A program made the position numbers and the translations under genes. The notes under the pieces are model-generated. The model was not told the DNA's origin. It was given only the letters and a program-made list of their open reading frames with translations, and made no database searches. Source: Pectobacterium peruviense (GTDB lineage: Bacteria > Pseudomonadota > Gammaproteobacteria > Enterobacterales > Enterobacteriaceae). Taken from it: 64,000 bases of DNA. This document shows, in pieces, positions 47,151-56,497 of the stretch; within the stretch, counting starts at the first letter, position 1, and each line of letters begins with the position of its first letter. The stretch lies in assembly GCF_002847345.1 (NCBI RefSeq), contig NZ_LXFV01000007.1, positions 186,001 to 250,000 on the forward strand, given 5' to 3'.

Positions 47151-49580
47151 TTACCCCGCGAACTGCCGGAATAACGCTTTGCCGCGCAGTAGCCGCACAC
47201 CCAGCCAACCGCCGCAGAGCGAGAGGAGGAACGCCGCGATTAACGGAAGCGTTATCCACATAGTGACATTCGGTTCCCAGGCAAAGTTAAAGACCTTCCG
47301 CTGTAACAGCCACAGGGCGGATTCCGCGCCAATCGCCGCCGCGGTTCCGGCCACCAAACCCAGTACCGCGAACTCACACCACAGCGTGGTGCGCAACAAG
47401 CGTAATCCCGCACCCAGCGTCCGGTACACCATCAACTCCTGACGCCGTTGACGCATCCCGACCTGAATTTGTGCCAGCAACAGCAAGACACCACAGAACA
47501 GCACCAGTATGACCATAATCTCCAGCGCACGACTGACCTGCTGCAAGACTTGCCCTACCTGACGCAGAATACTGCCGATATCCATCACGCTCACCGTCGG
47601 GAACTGACGATTCATTTGGGTAATCATCTTCTCATCGCCATCGTAGCGGAAGCTGGTCAGCCAGGACTGTGGCTGGTTATCCAACGCCCCCACGGGGAAA
47701 ATAAAGAAGAAGTTCGGGCGCAGGCTTTCCCAGTCAACCTGACGGAAGCTGGTCACCGTGGCGCTAAACGGCTGCGTATCACCAGTAAAGGTCATCGTAT
47801 CACCAATCTTGATGCCCATCTCTTTGGCTTCTTTCGCTTCCATCGAGACTTCGCCCGCCTTCGGTGCTTCCCCTTCCACCAGCACGTTATGTTGTGGAAT
47901 CCCGTTCATCCAGGTTAGGTTCAATTCACGGTTTACCGTGTTACCACCCGGATCGTCCTCATGGATCACTTCCGTCGCGATCTGTTGATTAATCTCCGTC
48001 AACCGCGCACGAATAATCGGGAAGAACTGCTCCGGCATCACGTTATGCTGAGAGAGGAAATCCCTCACCTGCGGCACCTGTTCCGCCGTGATATTCAGCA
48101 GGAAATAGTTCGGACTGCCCGGAGGCAACTGCTGCTGCCAGCGCTCCAGCAAATCGCCACGCATCACCAGCAGCAACGCTAATAGCATGAAGGACAGCGA
48201 AAACGCGGCCAGTTGGCTGAGTGTCGACCACGGCTGACGCAACAGGCGATTAATAGCCAGACGCAACGCCAGTCGTTTAACCGTCAAACGCCGTAACAGC
48301 AGCAGTCCGCCCCAACCGATAACGCCCAACAGTAGCGACAGCACTGCCACACCGCCGAGCAGCGACCACAGCAGCACGCCACCACCGGACAACACGGCCA
48401 GCAGGCCGACAACAATAAGCACAACAACTGGCAGGTAGTAGCGCAGCGGCCACACGTTCGCTACCACATCCTGACGCAGCACGCGCAGCGGTTGTGTCGC
48501 CAGCAGCAGTCGATACGGCCGTAGCCCAACCAACAGCGAAATCAACACCAGCGATCCCAACGCCCATACCCACGGCCATAGCCCAGAGGCTGGCAATGCA
48601 GCAGGTAGCACCGGAGCCAGCATTTTCATCAACAGCGCTTCAAATCCCAGCCCAAGCACGCTACCGCAAACTACCGCCAGCCCGAGCACAGAGAGCCATT
48701 GGCCGATGATTAAGCGCCTCAGCGCTTGTTTGCCTGCTCCCAATGTCTTCAGAATAGCGACCAAATCATAGCGGCTGCGGCAGTAATGCCCCATCGCCAC
48801 TGCAACGGCGGCGATAGACAGCAGCAGCGTGAGCAACGCCGACAACAACAGGAACTGTTGTGATCGCTTTAACGACTGGCTCAGTGCGCCTTCAGAATCT
48901 TCCATGCCATACCAACGCTGATCGGGCTTGAGCTGTGGCTTGATGAAATTACTGAACTCACTAATCTGTTTTTCATTGCCGGAAAACATGTAGCGCCAGG
49001 TAATGCGGCCGCCCGGCTGAATCGCCCCTGTTTTCTCGACATCGTCCAGATTCATCAGAATACGCGGCGCGGTTTCGAACGGATTAAAGCCGGAATCCGG
49101 TTCCTGAATCAGTTCACCGCTAATACGCAACGAGGTATCGCCGACGTCCAGCATGTCACCGACGTTCAAGCCGAGTAGCGCCAGCAGGCGCGGTGCCACC
49201 AGCACCGTTCCCGCTTCGGCATGCAGCCCTTCAGGACGCGTCTGCAAATTACCATACAGCGGATAGCGCTGGTCAGTAGCCTTGACCTGCGCCAACTGCG
49301 GCGTATCGCCCGCGAACGTCATGGTCATAAAGGAGATCTGCCGACTGAGCGTCAGCCCGCGCTGCTGCGCGTCCAGAAGCCAGGTATCCGCGACAGGCCG
49401 CGATGCACGCAGCACGCGGTCACCCGCCAGAAAATCACGACTCTGCTGACTGAGCCCTTTTTCCATGCGGTCGCTGATCGTACCCAGCGCCAGCACGCAG
49501 GCCACCGCCAGCGTTAACGCCAGCCAGACAATCAGTAAGGAAGGAGAGCGCCATTCGCGCCAGAACCACCGCCAGATCAT
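47151..49580 (-). CDS. ybbP: ABC transporter permease YbbP
   Basis: YbbP is an 809-residue FtsX/MacB-type permease with a large soluble domain after the first membrane helix (about 15-35), a cluster of helices in the middle (about 255-480) and three or four at the C terminus. E. coli YbbP has 804 residues. It pairs with YbbA; the substrate is not firmly known, and a link with TesA or lipoprotein trafficking is only suggested by gene order. It overlaps ybbA by four bases. Confidence 0.92.
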   Translation of the reverse strand: MIWRWFWREWRSPSLLIVWLALTLAVACVLALGTISDRMEKGLSQQSRDFLAGDRVLRASRPVADTWLLDAQQRGLTLSRQISFMTMTFAGDTPQLAQVKATDQRYPLYGNLQTRPEGLHAEAGTVLVAPRLLALLGLNVGDMLDVGDTSLRISGELIQEPDSGFNPFETAPRILMNLDDVEKTGAIQPGGRITWRYMFSGNEKQISEFSNFIKPQLKPDQRWYGMEDSEGALSQSLKRSQQFLLLSALLTLLLSIAAVAVAMGHYCRSRYDLVAILKTLGAGKQALRRLIIGQWLSVLGLAVVCGSVLGLGFEALLMKMLAPVLPAALPASGLWPWVWALGSLVLISLLVGLRPYRLLLATQPLRVLRQDVVANVWPLRYYLPVVVLIVVGLLAVLSGGGVLLWSLLGGVAVLSLLLGVIGWGGLLLLRRLTVKRLALRLAINRLLRQPWSTLSQLAAFSLSFMLLALLLVMRGDLLERWQQQLPPGSPNYFLLNITAEQVPQVRDFLSQHNVMPEQFFPIIRARLTEINQQIATEVIHEDDPGGNTVNRELNLTWMNGIPQHNVLVEGEAPKAGEVSMEAKEAKEMGIKIGDTMTFTGDTQPFSATVTSFRQVDWESLRPNFFFIFPVGALDNQPQSWLTSFRYDGDEKMITQMNRQFPTVSVMDIGSILRQVGQVLQQVSRALEIMVILVLFCGVLLLLAQIQVGMRQRRQELMVYRTLGAGLRLLRTTLWCEFAVLGLVAGTAAAIGAESALWLLQRKVFNFAWEPNVTMWITLPLIAAFLLSLCGGWLGVRLLRGKALFRQFAG

Positions 49581-50308
49581 GCGTCCTCCCGCAGTTTGCC
49601 GTCGACTAACCGCAGACGTCGCTCGCAGCGTGCCGCCAGTTGCTCATCGTGCGTCACCAGAATTAACGTAGTGGCATAATCGCGATTGAGGGAAAACAGC
49701 AAATCAACGATGCGTTCACCGGTTTTACGATCCAGATTCCCGGTAGGCTCATCGGCAAACAGCACGTTAGGACGACCGCTGAAGGCACGCGCCAGCGCCA
49801 CACGCTGCTGTTCACCGCCAGAAAGCTGGGCGGGAAGATGATGTAAGCGCTCACCTAGCCCGAGCTGTTGCAGAAGTTGCTCGGCCTGCCCACGGCTGTG
49901 GCTGTCACTTTCACCGCGCAGCAACGCCGGTAATTGCACGTTCTCCAACGCATTCAGCGTCGGCACCAGCATGAAAGACTGGAAGACAAAACCGACGTGT
50001 TGAGCACGCAGTGCCGCACGACCTTCTTCATCCAGTGCGTTCAGCGATTTTCCCATCAGGCTAACGTCACCTTCAGTGCCATCATCTAGACCAGCCAGAA
50101 TCCCCAACAAGGTTGACTTACCGGAACCGGATTCGCCAATCAGGGCAATTGTCTGCGCAGGTTTGACAATGAGCTCAACTCCGGTAAGGATGGAAAGCCG
50201 ATTCTCTCCTTGACCAACGTGCTTACTAAGATGATGAACTTCAAGAATGTTTTCTACGTGCGCAGTTTTGCTTGGCGTAGCACTCGCTGGGCTGGTCTTC
50301 GCAAACAT
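49577..50308 (-). CDS. ybbA: ABC transporter ATP-binding protein YbbA
   Basis: YbbA is the 243-residue ATPase partner of YbbP and a member of the LolD/MacB group. Walker A is GESGSGKST, the signature motif LSGGEQQRVALARAF, Walker B VLFADEPTGNLD, and the H-loop VTHD. ATG 50308 has AAGGA seven bases upstream and adds about 17 residues to the E. coli N terminus. The first 78 bases overlap the start of tesA on the other strand. Confidence 0.94.
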   Translation of the reverse strand: MFAKTSPASATPSKTAHVENILEVHHLSKHVGQGENRLSILTGVELIVKPAQTIALIGESGSGKSTLLGILAGLDDGTEGDVSLMGKSLNALDEEGRAALRAQHVGFVFQSFMLVPTLNALENVQLPALLRGESDSHSRGQAEQLLQQLGLGERLHHLPAQLSGGEQQRVALARAFSGRPNVLFADEPTGNLDRKTGERIVDLLFSLNRDYATTLILVTHDEQLAARCERRLRLVDGKLREDA

Positions 50309-50914
50309 GTTTTCGTCCTTTTGCTTCTGGGATTATGCAGCGTACGCGCTTTCGCCGCTGACACATTATTAATTCTGGGCGATAGCCTCAGTGCGGGCTA
50401 CCAGATGCCAGCCGCTAACGCCTGGCCAACGCTGCTGAACACGCAGTGGCAGACGCAGAAAAAAGGCATCGCCGTGGTTAATGCCAGCATTAGCGGCGAT
50501 ACCACCGCACAGGGGCTGGCGCGACTTCCGGCTCTACTGAAACAACATCAGCCACGTTGGGTATTGATTGAACTGGGCGGCAATGACGGGCTTCGGGGAT
50601 TTCCTGCACCCAATATCGAGCAGGATCTGGCGAAAATCATTACGCTAGTCAAACAGGCTAACGCTAAGCCGCTGCTCATGCAGGTTCGTTTGCCAACCAA
50701 CTATGGCCGCCGCTACACCGAGTCATTCAGCAATATGTACCCCAAACTTGCGGAGCAGTTTGCGCTTCCTCTGCTGCCTTTCTTTATGGAGCAGGTGTAT
50801 CTTAAACCGGAGTGGATGATGGAAGATGGCATCCATCCAACCCGTGATGCACAACCGTTTATCGCAGAATGGATGGCGAAGCAGCTGGAACCCTTAGTTA
50901 ACCATGAGTCTTAA
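50231..50914 (+). CDS. tesA: Acyl-CoA thioesterase I / lysophospholipase L1
   Basis: TesA is a periplasmic SGNH hydrolase acting on long-chain acyl-CoA and lysophospholipids. The 227-residue precursor (E. coli 208) has a longer, basic n-region before the hydrophobic core LLLLGLC and the likely cleavage site AFA-ADT. The catalytic set is ILGDSLSAGY (Ser), GGNDGL (Asn) and DGIHPT (Asp, His). The start MMNFKNVF lies antisense to codons of ybbA, as it does in E. coli. The ribosome-binding site is weak. Confidence 0.93.
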   Translation: MMNFKNVFYVRSFAWRSTRWAGLRKHVFVLLLLGLCSVRAFAADTLLILGDSLSAGYQMPAANAWPTLLNTQWQTQKKGIAVVNASISGDTTAQGLARLPALLKQHQPRWVLIELGGNDGLRGFPAPNIEQDLAKIITLVKQANAKPLLMQVRLPTNYGRRYTESFSNMYPKLAEQFALPLLPFFMEQVYLKPEWMMEDGIHPTRDAQPFIAEWMAKQLEPLVNHES

Positions 50915-50942
50915 TAAATAGGCTTTTGAATTAGGTAAAGTT

Positions 50943-51713
50943 ATGCAAAAAACGGTCTTCATTACCGGTTGCTCCAGCGGCATTGGCCTAATTGCCGCAC
51001 AGGATTTGCAAAAACGCGGTTATCGCGTGATTGCGGCCTGCCGCCGCGCAGAGGATGTCACGCGTCTGGCCGCGTTGGGTCTGGAAGCAATCACGCTCGA
51101 TCTGGATGACAGCGCCAGCGTTGAACAGGCCGCTGCGGACGTGATCAGACTGACCGATAGCCGCCTGTATGGTTTATTTAACAACGCCGGATACGGCCTG
51201 TATGGGCCACTCAATACGATTTCACGCCAACAGCTCGAACAACAGTTTTCCAGCAATCTGTTCGGTACGCATCAGCTCACACAGTTGCTATTGCCCGCAA
51301 TGCTGCCACACGGCGAAGGCCGCATCATCCAGACCAGTTCGGTCATGGGGCTGGTGTCCACGCCGGGACGCGGCGCGTATGCCGCCAGCAAATATGCACT
51401 GGAAGCCTGGTCGGATGCCTTGCGCATGGAACTCCACGGCAGCGGGCTGCGCGTCAGCCTGATCGAACCCGGCCCGATTAGCACACGCTTTACTGATAAC
51501 GTGGCGCAAACGCAGACGGACAAGCCGGTCACCAATCCCGGTATCGCCAAACGCTTCACGCTGCCGCCGGAAGCGATACTGCCGAAACTCCATCATGCGC
51601 TGGAAAGTTCACGACCTAAATTACGCTACCCCGTAACGCTGGTGGCTCACGCCTTAACCTGGCTGCGTCGTCTGTTACCGGGGTGTCTGCTGGATAAAGT
51701 ATTACGAGGATAA
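50943..51713 (+). CDS. ybbO: Short-chain dehydrogenase YbbO
   Basis: YbbO is a classical SDR oxidoreductase of 256 residues, NADP(H)-dependent in E. coli with activity reported on aldehydes. The nucleotide motif TGCSSGIG (about 8-15), NNAGYG, and the catalytic Ser-Tyr-Lys set (SSVMG and YAASKYALE) are all present. A hydrophobic patch near the C terminus (LVAHALTWLRRLLPG) may touch the membrane. It follows tesA by 28 bases in the conserved ybbN-ybbO-tesA-ybbA-ybbP neighbourhood. Confidence 0.92.
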   Translation: MQKTVFITGCSSGIGLIAAQDLQKRGYRVIAACRRAEDVTRLAALGLEAITLDLDDSASVEQAAADVIRLTDSRLYGLFNNAGYGLYGPLNTISRQQLEQQFSSNLFGTHQLTQLLLPAMLPHGEGRIIQTSSVMGLVSTPGRGAYAASKYALEAWSDALRMELHGSGLRVSLIEPGPISTRFTDNVAQTQTDKPVTNPGIAKRFTLPPEAILPKLHHALESSRPKLRYPVTLVAHALTWLRRLLPGCLLDKVLRG

Positions 51714-51823
51714 GGCGGCAGAGGGTGACGTATTGCGCACTCACCTCTGCACGAGGCTTGTAAGTCACATCAACAGGCCCCATCTAAAGATCAAACGAAT
51801 TCAAGAAGTAAGAGAGAATACTC

Positions 51824-52684
51824 ATGTTAGAACAACAAGCGACTATCGTTGACGTTAACGAATCCAACCTAAATCAGGTTTTGGAACACTCCGCGACACT
51901 GCCCGTCCTGTTTTACTTCTGGTCGGCGCGTAGCCAACACTGCCTGGAACTGGAGCCAGTGCTGGACAAGCTGGCGCAGGAATACGCAGGACAGTTTGTT
52001 CTGGCGAAGGTTGACTGTGATGCCGAGCAGCGCGTAGCCGCCCAGTTTGGCCTGCGCTCAATCCCAACCGTTTATCTGTTTAAAGACGGACAGCCGCTGG
52101 ATGGTTTTCAAGGCCCACAGCCGGAAGAAGCGGTTCGCGAATTGCTGAAACGCGCACTGCCGAAAGAAGAAGAGCTAAAAGTCGCTCAGGCACAGCAGCT
52201 GATTCAGGAAGACAAACTGCCGGAAGCAATGCAGTTGCTGAAAGACGCCTGGCAACTCAGCCAGCAGCGCAGCGACATCGGCCTGATGTTGGCGGAAGTA
52301 CAGATTCAAATTAAACGCAGTGAAGACGCCGAAGCCGTGTTGGCTACCATTCCTTTGCAAGATCAAGACACTCGCTATCACAGCCTCGTCGCTCAGATTG
52401 AGTTGCTGAAACAGGCAGCAGATACACCAGAAATTCAGCATTTGCAGCAGCAGTTGGACGCGGACCCGCAAAATGCAGATCTGGCAGTGCAGCTATCTCT
52501 GCAACTGCATCAGGTTGGTCGTAATGAAGAAGCGCTTGAACTGCTGATGGGATTCCTGAAGAAAGATCTGGCCGTCGCTAACGGCAGCGCACGTAAAACG
52601 CTAATGGACATCATGGCCGCCCTCGGCACCAGCGACGCCCTCGCCGCCCGCTACCGTCGTCAGCTTTATTCTTTGTTATATTAA
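51824..52684 (+). CDS. cnoX: Chaperedoxin CnoX (YbbN)
   Basis: CnoX combines holdase activity with protection of cysteines and hands clients to GroEL and DnaK. The 286-residue protein has an N-terminal thioredoxin fold (about 8-115) in which the usual CGPC is replaced by SQHC ([11 protein letters not shown]), as in E. coli, and a cis-proline segment RSIPTVYLF. Four TPR-like helical pairs follow and end in the conserved [13 protein letters not shown] tail. It lies 110 bases after ybbO with its own ribosome-binding site. Confidence 0.94.
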   Translation: MLEQQATIVDVNESNLNQVLEHSATLPVLFYFWSARSQHCLELEPVLDKLAQEYAGQFVLAKVDCDAEQRVAAQFGLRSIPTVYLFKDGQPLDGFQGPQPEEAVRELLKRALPKEEELKVAQAQQLIQEDKLPEAMQLLKDAWQLSQQRSDIGLMLAEVQIQIKRSEDAEAVLATIPLQDQDTRYHSLVAQIELLKQAADTPEIQHLQQQLDADPQNADLAVQLSLQLHQVGRNEEALELLMGFLKKDLAVANGSARKTLMDIMAALGTSDALAARYRRQLYSLLY

Positions 52685-53019
52685 TTCACAGACTGTCTCC
52701 CCACCGGCGTAAAAAATTATGCTGAGGAGATAGCTGGCTTAGGATGAGCCACATGGATGTGGCGAAAGCTTGCGCCACGTCGGGAACGTGTCGCAAGCGG
52801 TCCGTTAAGCCTGATATCGACGAAGGCACCGCGTAGCGGCGTAATTCACGCCAAAAAGCCTGGGGTCACGGGGCGAGCGGCGCTTGAGACGCCCCGTGTC
52901 GGGCGCGTGCTACGAGGTAGCATGAAAATAACGGTACTATCGCGCACGACCCCCCCGAAAGCCGAATAGAAATGTGGCTAAGAGGCAGGATGAGGATCAG
53001 ATTCTCAATTCCCCGCTGA
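52685..53019. other. Intergenic region between convergent cnoX and yfaY
   Basis: The 335 bases are mostly the hairpin chain described separately. Outside it I see no gene, and no classical terminator with a T tract, so the hairpins may themselves stop transcription from either side. Confidence 0.55.
52735..52922. repeat. Chain of consecutive hairpins between cnoX and yfaY
   Basis: At least six inverted repeats follow one another: 52735-52751, 52749-52762 (CCACATGGATGTGG, a near-complete palindrome), 52757-52780 (GTGGCG/CGCCAC), 52838-52852 (GGCGT/ACGCC), 52867-52898 (CACGGGGCG/CGCCCCGTG) and 52908-52922 (TGCTAC/GTAGCA). A small one lies at 52829-52839. This GC-rich stretch sits between convergent genes. 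A 70-codon frame across it looks accidental. It may be a mosaic repeat or a structured RNA. Confidence 0.6.
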
Positions 53020-54213
53020 CTACAGCGTCTTCAACACCGAGATCCAGCCGTGGCCGCCGTAGACTGACCAGCCGTTTAGCCAGCGGCGCAGCATATTCAT
53101 CGCCAGCATCGCGACGACTTCCTGATGGGTTTTCAGACTGTAGCGCTGTACGTTGAACTGTATCGTTTGGGCGAAAGATCCTTCGGGCGTATGCAGAGCC
53201 AAGGAAAGCTCAGCATCGTCCCGACTACCGACCACCAGCGCTAACGATGCGCCTTGGCGCTCTGCCAGATGGCGTGCATAGTCAACTAGCCCAGATAGGC
53301 TGGTGTCTTGAGCGTTTGCCAACAATTCTCCGCCCGCCAGCGGAACGCTTGCAGACTGGAGCTGCCAGTTGAGCAACCCAGCAGTGAAATGTTCACTCAC
53401 CGCTAACGTCATATCACGTTCGGCAAGACGTCGAGCCAGCTGTGCAGGGAGCCCTTCCGTGCCTTCAAAGATGGCATTTTCCCCTGCGACGGTGCGCACG
53501 GTTTCCCACAGCTGCTCCATTTTTTCCTTCTGTGCCGCTGGGCCAGTCAATTTCAGCTCGATAATCGGCATAGAAGAACGGTAGCCCAACACCACGCCCG
53601 GCGGTAACGCCATGCCATCCAACTGGCTTGCCAGATCGCTCTCGGAGCGGCCAAAGGTGGTCAAACGCAGGCACAGCGGCGCGTCTGCGACAGCAAAACG
53701 CTCGCGCAAGCGCGGCATAATTTGCTGATCGACCATGACCTTGAATTCAGAGGGTACGCCCGGCGTAAAAAACATCAGGCATTTGTTCAATTGCAGCGCA
53801 AAACCACAGGCGGTGCCCACCGGGTTATCCACCATCTCAGCGCTGGCGGGGATTTGCGCCTGTTTGCGGTTACTGGGCGCCATCACTCTGCCGCGCTCGG
53901 CAAAGAAAGCCTCCATACGCGCCAGCCATTCGGCATGCTCAACCAGCCCTTCACCTGCTGCGGTGGCCGCAGCTAATGCGCTGAGATCGTCGCTGGTCGG
54001 CCCTAAGCCGCCATTCACAATCAGGATATCGGCTATCTGGCTACGCTGCGTTATCGCCGTCACCAGCGCATCGAGCTCGTCACCCACCGTCATCCGGCTG
54101 GTCATCGGTAGTCCCTGCTGAAACAGATAATCCGCCAGCCAGGCTGCATTGGTGTCAATAATCTGACCATGCAGTACTTCATCGCCGGTACATAACATCT
54201 CAACCCTAAGCAT
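53020..54213 (-). CDS. yfaY: CinA-like protein YfaY
   Basis: This is a CinA/MoCF-domain protein of 397 residues (E. coli YfaY about 400). The N-terminal molybdopterin-binding-like domain starts LRVEMLCTGDEVLHGQIIDTNAAWLADYLF and includes VNGGLGPTSDD; the C-terminal part resembles the NMN deamidase domain of CinA. The deamidase motif is altered, since VSEHFTAGLLNWQL replaces the usual ESCTGG-type sequence, so activity is doubtful. AGGAG precedes the ATG. Confidence 0.88.
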   Translation of the reverse strand: MLRVEMLCTGDEVLHGQIIDTNAAWLADYLFQQGLPMTSRMTVGDELDALVTAITQRSQIADILIVNGGLGPTSDDLSALAAATAAGEGLVEHAEWLARMEAFFAERGRVMAPSNRKQAQIPASAEMVDNPVGTACGFALQLNKCLMFFTPGVPSEFKVMVDQQIMPRLRERFAVADAPLCLRLTTFGRSESDLASQLDGMALPPGVVLGYRSSMPIIELKLTGPAAQKEKMEQLWETVRTVAGENAIFEGTEGLPAQLARRLAERDMTLAVSEHFTAGLLNWQLQSASVPLAGGELLANAQDTSLSGLVDYARHLAERQGASLALVVGSRDDAELSLALHTPEGSFAQTIQFNVQRYSLKTHQEVVAMLAMNMLRRWLNGWSVYGGHGWISVLKTL

Positions 54214-54324
54214 TTTTTCACTCCTGATGATGATTCTGGAACCACTTTAGAAAGTCAGATGAACAAACACAATATTTCTTTCAGCCAGCCCGATAATGCG
54301 CCACGCCGACGCATCTCACTCCAG

Positions 54325-54342
54325 TGTAAATATAAAATTACA
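54325..54342. promoter_or_regulatory. Strong TyrR box of tyrP
   Basis: TGTAAA-TATAAA-ATTACA matches the TyrR consensus TGTAAA-N6-TTTACA in 11 of 12 positions. Its centre is 23 bases from the second, weaker box, like the arrangement at E. coli tyrP. Confidence 0.75.
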
Positions 54343-54347
54343 CCCTT

Positions 54348-54365
54348 CGTAACAGCGTTTTGACA
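54348..54365. promoter_or_regulatory. Weak TyrR box overlapping the tyrP -35
   Basis: CGTAAC-AGCGTT-TTGACA matches the TyrR consensus at nine of twelve positions and includes the -35 hexamer, so a TyrR hexamer with tyrosine could block RNA polymerase. Confidence 0.55.
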
Positions 54366-54388
54366 GGAATCACTGAATACTCTACCCT
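54360..54388 (+). promoter_or_regulatory. tyrP sigma-70 promoter
   Basis: TTGACA at 54360-54365, a 17-base spacer, and TACCCT at 54383-54388. The -35 is perfect and the -10 poor. Transcription would begin near 54395, giving a leader of about 165 bases that contains the ERIC element. Confidence 0.55.
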
Positions 54389-54407
54389 GCTGCCAAAAAT
54401 ATCTGCA

Positions 54408-54534
<127 letters not shown>

Positions 54535-54558
54535 ACCACGCTATATATAGAGGAATAG

Positions 54559-55767
54559 GTGAAAAATCGTACTATTGGCAGTATTTTTATCGTTGCTGGT
54601 ACCACAATTGGAGCAGGAATGTTGGCGATGCCATTGGCAACAGCGGGCGTCGGATTTGGTACCACATTAATGATATTGATCGTCCTGTGGGCACTGATGT
54701 GTTACAGCGCCTTGTTGCTGGTTGAAGTATATCAGCATCAACCATCGCACACGGGATTAGGCACATTGGCAAAAATCTACCTCGGCCGTTGGGGGCAGTG
54801 GATTACCGGTTTCAGCATGCTATTTCTGATGTATGCGCTAACGGCGGCATATATCAGCGGCGCAGGCGAACTGCTCGCCAGCAGCATCAGCCAGTGGAGT
54901 GGCTACTCACTTCCGCTGTCCGCAGGGATTTTGCTCTTCACACTGGTTGCTGGCGGCGTCGTCTGCATCGGGACATCTTCTGTCGACTTATTTAACCGCA
55001 TCCTGTTTAGCGGCAAAGTACTGATGCTCGTCATCATGCTAGCCGTCATGGTTCCGCACATTCAGCGCGTCAATCTGTTAACGCTGCCGCTGCAACAGGG
55101 TCTGACGCTCTCAGCATTACCCGTTATTCTGACCTCATTCGGCTTTCACGGCAGTATCCCCAGTATCGTGCACTACATGGGTGGTGACAGTCGTAAGCTG
55201 CGCCGGATATTCCTTATCGGTAGCGTGATACCGCTGATTGCCTATATTTTCTGGCAGCTCGCGATGTTGGGCAGTCTGAGTTCTTCGACATTCAATGCTA
55301 TTTTAACCGATCAGGCAGGATTGAATGGATTGATGCAGGCGATTCGTACTCTGGTTGCCTCACCGCACGTTGAATTGGCCGTCCACCTGTTTGCCGATCT
55401 GGCACTGGCGACCTCTTTCCTCGGCGTGGCGCTCGGATTATTCGATTATTTAGCCGATCTATTTAAGCGTAAAAATAGCGTCACAGGGCGTGCACAGACG
55501 GGCTTGCTGACCTTTATTCCACCGCTGGTATTCGCACTCTTTTACCCACAAGGGTTTGTCATGGCGCTGGGCTATGCGGCGATTGCACTGGCCGTGCTGG
55601 CATTACTCATTCCCGTTCTGCTGAGCTGGCAAGTACGCAAACAAAATCCTGAAATACGTGCAACTCGTGGCGGTGTGCCGGTTCTGGCTATGGTCTTCGT
55701 CAGCGGCATAAGCATCATCCTGATCCAGTTGGCGATGGTGGCAGGCTGGCTGCCGTCAATCAGCTAA
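54559..55767 (+). CDS. tyrP: Tyrosine-specific transport protein
   Basis: TyrP is a proton-coupled tyrosine importer of the HAAAP family, in the inner membrane. It has 402 residues and about eleven membrane helices. Initiation is at GTG 54559 with AGAGGA four bases upstream. The start [30 protein letters not shown] is almost the E. coli sequence, as are [16 protein letters not shown] and [19 protein letters not shown]. TyrR boxes upstream suggest control by TyrR. It converges with yfaZ over a strong terminator. Confidence 0.95.
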   Translation: MKNRTIGSIFIVAGTTIGAGMLAMPLATAGVGFGTTLMILIVLWALMCYSALLLVEVYQHQPSHTGLGTLAKIYLGRWGQWITGFSMLFLMYALTAAYISGAGELLASSISQWSGYSLPLSAGILLFTLVAGGVVCIGTSSVDLFNRILFSGKVLMLVIMLAVMVPHIQRVNLLTLPLQQGLTLSALPVILTSFGFHGSIPSIVHYMGGDSRKLRRIFLIGSVIPLIAYIFWQLAMLGSLSSSTFNAILTDQAGLNGLMQAIRTLVASPHVELAVHLFADLALATSFLGVALGLFDYLADLFKRKNSVTGRAQTGLLTFIPPLVFALFYPQGFVMALGYAAIALAVLALLIPVLLSWQVRKQNPEIRATRGGVPVLAMVFVSGISIILIQLAMVAGWLPSIS

Positions 55768-55789
55768 TCTTTTCGGCCGCCCTAGACAT

Positions 55790-55870
55790 AAAAAAACGCA
55801 GGGAGCGTTTTTCAACGTTGCGTAGCAACGGCCCGAAGGGTGACGGACAAGGATGCCCGTCATAAAAAAA
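55790..55870 (+). repeat. Dispersed intergenic repeat, copy C
   Basis: An AT-rich arm (aaaaaacgcagggagcgttt) is followed by the core ACGGCCCGAAGGGTGACGGACA and GCCCGTCATAAAAAAA. It has the same block order as copies at 7817-7904 and 14065-14145. It lies between tyrP and the terminator and runs into the first arm of that terminator. Confidence 0.65.
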
Positions 55871-55901
55871 GAGCGTGAACTCAACATTCACGCTCTTTTT
55901 T
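55865..55901. terminator. Bidirectional terminator between tyrP and yfaZ
   Basis: AAAAAAGAGCGTGAA (55865-55879) pairs perfectly with TTCACGCTCTTTTTT (55887-55901), a 15-base stem with T-runs on both strands. Confidence 0.9.
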
Positions 55902-55934
55902 CTTTCCGGCTACAACATAAAGCCAGCACACCTG

Positions 55935-55957
55935 CGGCTTTAAGTATAACGGGTATA
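55935..55957. repeat. Possible solo end of an ERIC element
   Basis: cggctttaagtataacgggt followed by ata resembles the outer end of the ERIC elements (acttgaagtattacgggtata). It touches the yfaZ stop codon. With no second end nearby, this may be a remnant or chance. Confidence 0.3.
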
Positions 55958-56497
55958 TTAGAAGCTCAGACCAACGCCGACATAGGCAGAATCAGCCAAC
56001 TTGTTATCTGGGCCGTTTTCACGCGCCATATTGATGTAGCGATAGCCCACATCGACGCTCAGCGGTGCAAACACCTGCCAGCGTACGCCCGCTTTCCCTT
56101 CAACATAGTGGTCGACATGGCTGGAGAAAGCATCCGGTGCATAATAACCTTCGCCATACAGCGAGAACTGGCGGCTCAGCGGCCACTGCACGCCACCACC
56201 CAGTGCAACGCCATAGCCATCATTGCCGTGATCCTGGTTCAAATACAGCGCTTTGCCACCCAGAGTCAGCTTGAGTGGGCCAACGGGAATGGTGTATCCC
56301 AGACCAAAACCGTAGACGTCATTGTTGTTGTCGCCGTGGGAGTAGCTCACATTGCCAGCAAGACCAGGAATACCCAGACCGAAGCCCGCACTGGCACCAG
56401 CGTAATCACGACCAGCTTCCCCAGAAAGGCTAATGGCATGTACAGAAGCACTTGCAAGTAACAGGCTTCCCGCACAGGCAATCACAAACTTTTTCAT
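55958..56497 (-). CDS. yfaZ: YfaZ-family outer membrane protein
   Basis: The 179-residue precursor has a signal peptide (MKKFVIACAGSLLLASASVHA, cleavage near residue 21). The rest consists of alternating beta-strand segments and ends in a terminal phenylalanine (YVGVGLSF), the signature of a small outer-membrane beta-barrel. The function is unknown. ATG 56497 has AAGGA upstream; the in-frame extension to 56569 is not signal-like. As in E. coli, it lies between yfaY and the men genes, although pmrD is missing here. Confidence 0.85.
   Translation of the reverse strand: MKKFVIACAGSLLLASASVHAISLSGEAGRDYAGASAGFGLGIPGLAGNVSYSHGDNNNDVYGFGLGYTIPVGPLKLTLGGKALYLNQDHGNDGYGVALGGGVQWPLSRQFSLYGEGYYAPDAFSSHVDHYVEGKAGVRWQVFAPLSVDVGYRYINMARENGPDNKLADSAYVGVGLSF

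Noticed and set aside
52757-52969. A 70-codon frame over the hairpin chain
   Set aside because: The inverted repeats explain the lack of stops; the predicted peptide is Arg/Pro-rich without any family resemblance.
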